8,959 nucleotides of DNA from JANXSD01 sp038206385 (GTDB lineage Bacteria; Bacteroidota; Bacteroidia; AKYH767-A; OLB10): assembly GCA_038206385.1 (NCBI GenBank), contig JBBRAW010000125.1:1-8959 (forward strand), in the 5' to 3' direction. The notes beneath the pieces were generated by a model, which made no database searches, had not been told where the DNA came from, and was given only the letters and a program-made list of their open reading frames with translations. Below, piece by piece: positions 8,401-8,959 of the stretch; the stretch's first letter is position 1, and each line of letters begins with the position of its first letter. Made by a program: the position numbers and the translations under genes.

Positions 8401-8596
8401 AGAACTTAATTCAACTATTGAAAAAGCAATTTTCACGATGTATGATTTAGATGGAAGAGTTGTTTACAAAAACGAAAATCTTTCAAGTGGAAAATCACAA
8501 ATTGAAACGCGAGAGATAGCAAACGGAATGTATTTTTATTCTTTAACTTCTCAAAATAAAATTATAGCGAATGGAAAATTATTAATCACTCATTAA
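5408..8596 (+). CDS. secreted multi-PKD-domain protein with T9SS type A sorting domain
   Basis: This 1062-residue secreted protein has three parts. The N-terminus carries a Sec signal peptide: basic KKFKKW, hydrophobic YVTALLFLFATF, and cleavage likely after ANA (residue 40). Then come eleven tandem PKD domains (Cys45 to about 972), each with a W(D/N)FGD core and four cysteines. The last ~79 residues form a T9SS type A sorting domain with SIKIYPNP (YPNP at 988-991), YDLDGRVVYKN and the NGMYFYSL motif. The protein should cross the inner membrane by Sec and the outer membrane by T9SS, and be released or anchored at the surface. PKD arrays commonly act in adhesion or as spacers beside enzymes; no enzymatic domain is seen, so an adhesive or structural role is inferred. 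Starts at residue 1, 7 (5426) or 16 (5453) are all possible; the last gives the most typical signal peptide. It ends with tandem stops TAATAG and a terminator. Confidence 0.92.
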   Translation: MSTDNFMKTKFTSLQMAWPKKFKKWYVTALLFLFATFANAQAPNCNAFFLQFPNNANPDSIHFFYIGFPMTSYSWNFGDGGTATTAAPWHYFATPGTYNVCLIVFDSTAGGTCTDTNCVTVNISGTGINCNPNFLHFAVGNNQENVNFFYIGSAATSYAWNFGDGTTATIQNPAHLYTAPGTYYVCVAITDSTAAGTCTGTFCDSVIVTNPPPTCNPRYFQFPANGNPDSIRFFYFGTQATSFAWDFGDGSTSTLQNPNHTYASTGIYIACVTVTDSTSGGTCTGTFCDTVRIVTPPPICNAHFVHNVINGTDSIRFNYNGNAAATYLWDFGDSTSSTLQNPNHLFPRTGNYNVCVTITNTNSGGTCTDTYCTTFHVTIRPPVCNAHFNRNSFNDPDSIQFTYNGTTATTYAWDFGDGTTSTLKNPLHVFAQGGQYHICVTIITTNGAGTCTDTYCRNSNIPITPPTCNAHFGHYTTSNLDSIAFVYNGGIAATYSWNFGDGTNSNVQNPSHVYSTFGNYLACVTITNTNNGGTCSSTFCDSVKVLAAIPVCDAHFQHVSAIDPDSLQFFPISTGALTYSWDFGDGSTTTTSTPWHQFAGGGLYNVCLTITDSTAGGTCTNTICDTVNIPFPAPICDGQFTYVSIVNPEDISFSPLNINASTYAWDFGDGDTSTANLPSHNFALSGTYIVCLTVTNTTLGGSCSNTWCDTLNIVIPPPVCDATFGYFAQFNNPDSIHVNAIITTAQTYTWDFGDGNIISSQADEWHLYSLPGDYTICLTVTDSNAGGTCINTWCDTINIPFPAPICAAQFAQFNINNSDSIQFFYSGSPALTYSWDFGDGGTSTIADPIHKFIITVPTTFYACVTITDSTAGGTCSSTWCDSVHASVLAPICDASFSHFVGSNIDSIYFFPNNTNLLTYTWDFGDGGSSTQQTDWHKYTAIGTYTVCLTVTDTNGGGSCSQMLCDTIQITGITGINTISSANGSIKIYPNPMNESATLELNSTIEKAIFTMYDLDGRVVYKNENLSSGKSQIETREIANGMYFYSLTSQNKIIANGKLLITH
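5540..8323 (+). repeat. eleven tandem PKD-domain coding repeats, 84-86 codons each
   Basis: First cysteines of the repeats fall at residues 45, 130, 215, 300, 384, 468, 552, 636, 720, 806 and 892, giving periods of 85 (three times), 84 (five times) and 86 (twice). Each unit reads roughly C-(N/D)-A-x-F, DSI-x-F, TY-x-WDFGDG, H-x-(F/Y), G-x-Y-x-x-C-(V/L)-T, GGTC-x4-C-D. Spacings C-x11-C-x4-C-x11-C are constant throughout; all length variation lies between the first and second cysteine (54-56 residues). Some units share near-identical DNA, for example 6162-6187 with 6414-6439. Confidence 0.93.
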
Positions 8597-8621
8597 TAGT
8601 TTTTAATTGCAAAACAAAATC

Positions 8622-8652
8622 GCCCTGTAGTAAATTACTACGGGGCTTTTTT
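8622..8652 (+). terminator. intrinsic terminator after the PKD-protein gene
   Basis: A near-perfect hairpin GCCCTGTAGTA / TACTACGGGGC with one T-G pair and a three-base loop spans 8622-8646, followed by TTTTTT at 8647-8652. It begins 25 bases after the stop codon and ends transcription of the PKD-protein gene, isolating it from the Rhs-like fragment downstream. Confidence 0.92.
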
Positions 8653-8707
8653 AAATAAATATTTATTTGATCTAATCCATTATTTTTATCTCGATAACTA
8701 TTGCGAA

Positions 8708-8959
8708 TTAATTAATACTTATATCTGGAATGTTGCAGGAAAGATTGAAAAAATTATCCGCACAAATGCAAGTACAAAATCTGATCTTGAATTTAAGTAT
8801 GATGCAACAGGAAATAGAGTTCAGAAAATAGTTAAACCTGATGGAAGCAGTGTTGAAAATGGTGGAGCAGATGATCAAACACAGTGGATAAGGACCAACT
8901 ATGTAAAGGATGCCACAGGAAATACAATGGCAGTATATGATGAAAAAACAGTAGCTTCG
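8708..8959 (+). pseudogene. Rhs/YD-repeat protein fragment, no start codon, open to the right edge
   Basis: The frame beginning near 8708 encodes about 84 residues typical of the YD-repeat core of Bacteroidota Rhs proteins: YIWNVAGKIEKI, LEFKYDATGNRVQKIVKPDG, then TQWIRTNYVKDATGN and MAVYDEK, which resemble the usual WNVYGKI, F-YDA-GNR and YVRDA-GN-MAVY order. Rhs proteins are very large secreted or surface proteins whose YD repeats form a shell around a variable, often toxic, C-terminal tip. Here the fragment starts mid-repeat. The frame has no stop from 8600 to the edge, yet contains no ATG, GTG or TTG before the ATG at 8927, and no promoter is seen. The thousand or more residues expected upstream are absent, replaced by the PKD gene and its terminator. 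It is therefore probably a 5'-truncated remnant or a displaced Rhs tail; what follows the right edge is unknown. The left limit of homology is approximate. Confidence 0.75.

Overview
The window looks like a chromosomal segment from an AT-rich member of the Bacteroidota. Three things point there: a very large secreted protein that ends in a type IX secretion (T9SS) type A sorting domain, promoter elements matching the Bacteroidota TAnnTTTG -7 box just upstream of start codons, and the near absence of usable Shine-Dalgarno sequences. Genus cannot be fixed from the sequence. There are no tRNA or rRNA genes, CRISPR arrays or insertion sequences that I can see.

Left part, minus strand (1-2280): selD (selenophosphate synthetase, running off the left edge), mnmH/selU (tRNA 2-selenouridine synthase) and a yqgE/AlgH-family gene. 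mnmH and selD are 27 bases apart and form a two-step pathway: SelD makes selenophosphate and MnmH uses it to convert 2-thiouridine to 2-selenouridine at the tRNA wobble position. A well-formed intrinsic terminator at 1663-1684 separates yqgE from mnmH, and a promoter-like box lies five bases before the mnmH start, so mnmH-selD is probably its own transcript.

Middle part, plus strand (2537-5239): pdxH (pyridoxamine 5'-phosphate oxidase), a membrane-anchored calcineurin-like metallophosphoesterase, and a short RsmI-like SAM-dependent methyltransferase with a GTG start. They are separated by only 48 and 33 bases with no terminator, so they may be cotranscribed from the pdxH promoter in the 256-base divergent gap shared with yqgE.

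Right part, plus strand (5408-8959): a 1062-residue secreted protein built from a signal peptide, eleven tandem PKD domains with a strictly spaced four-cysteine framework, and a T9SS sorting domain. It ends in tandem stops (TAATAG) and a strong intrinsic terminator. Immediately after it is an Rhs/YD-repeat coding fragment that is open to the right edge but has no start codon in front of it. It therefore looks like a 5'-truncated Rhs remnant or displaced Rhs tail.

The most interesting points are the cysteine framework and recent internal repeat exchange in the PKD array, and the headless Rhs fragment. I do not see a clearly new biological system. Most of the rest is ordinary housekeeping content.
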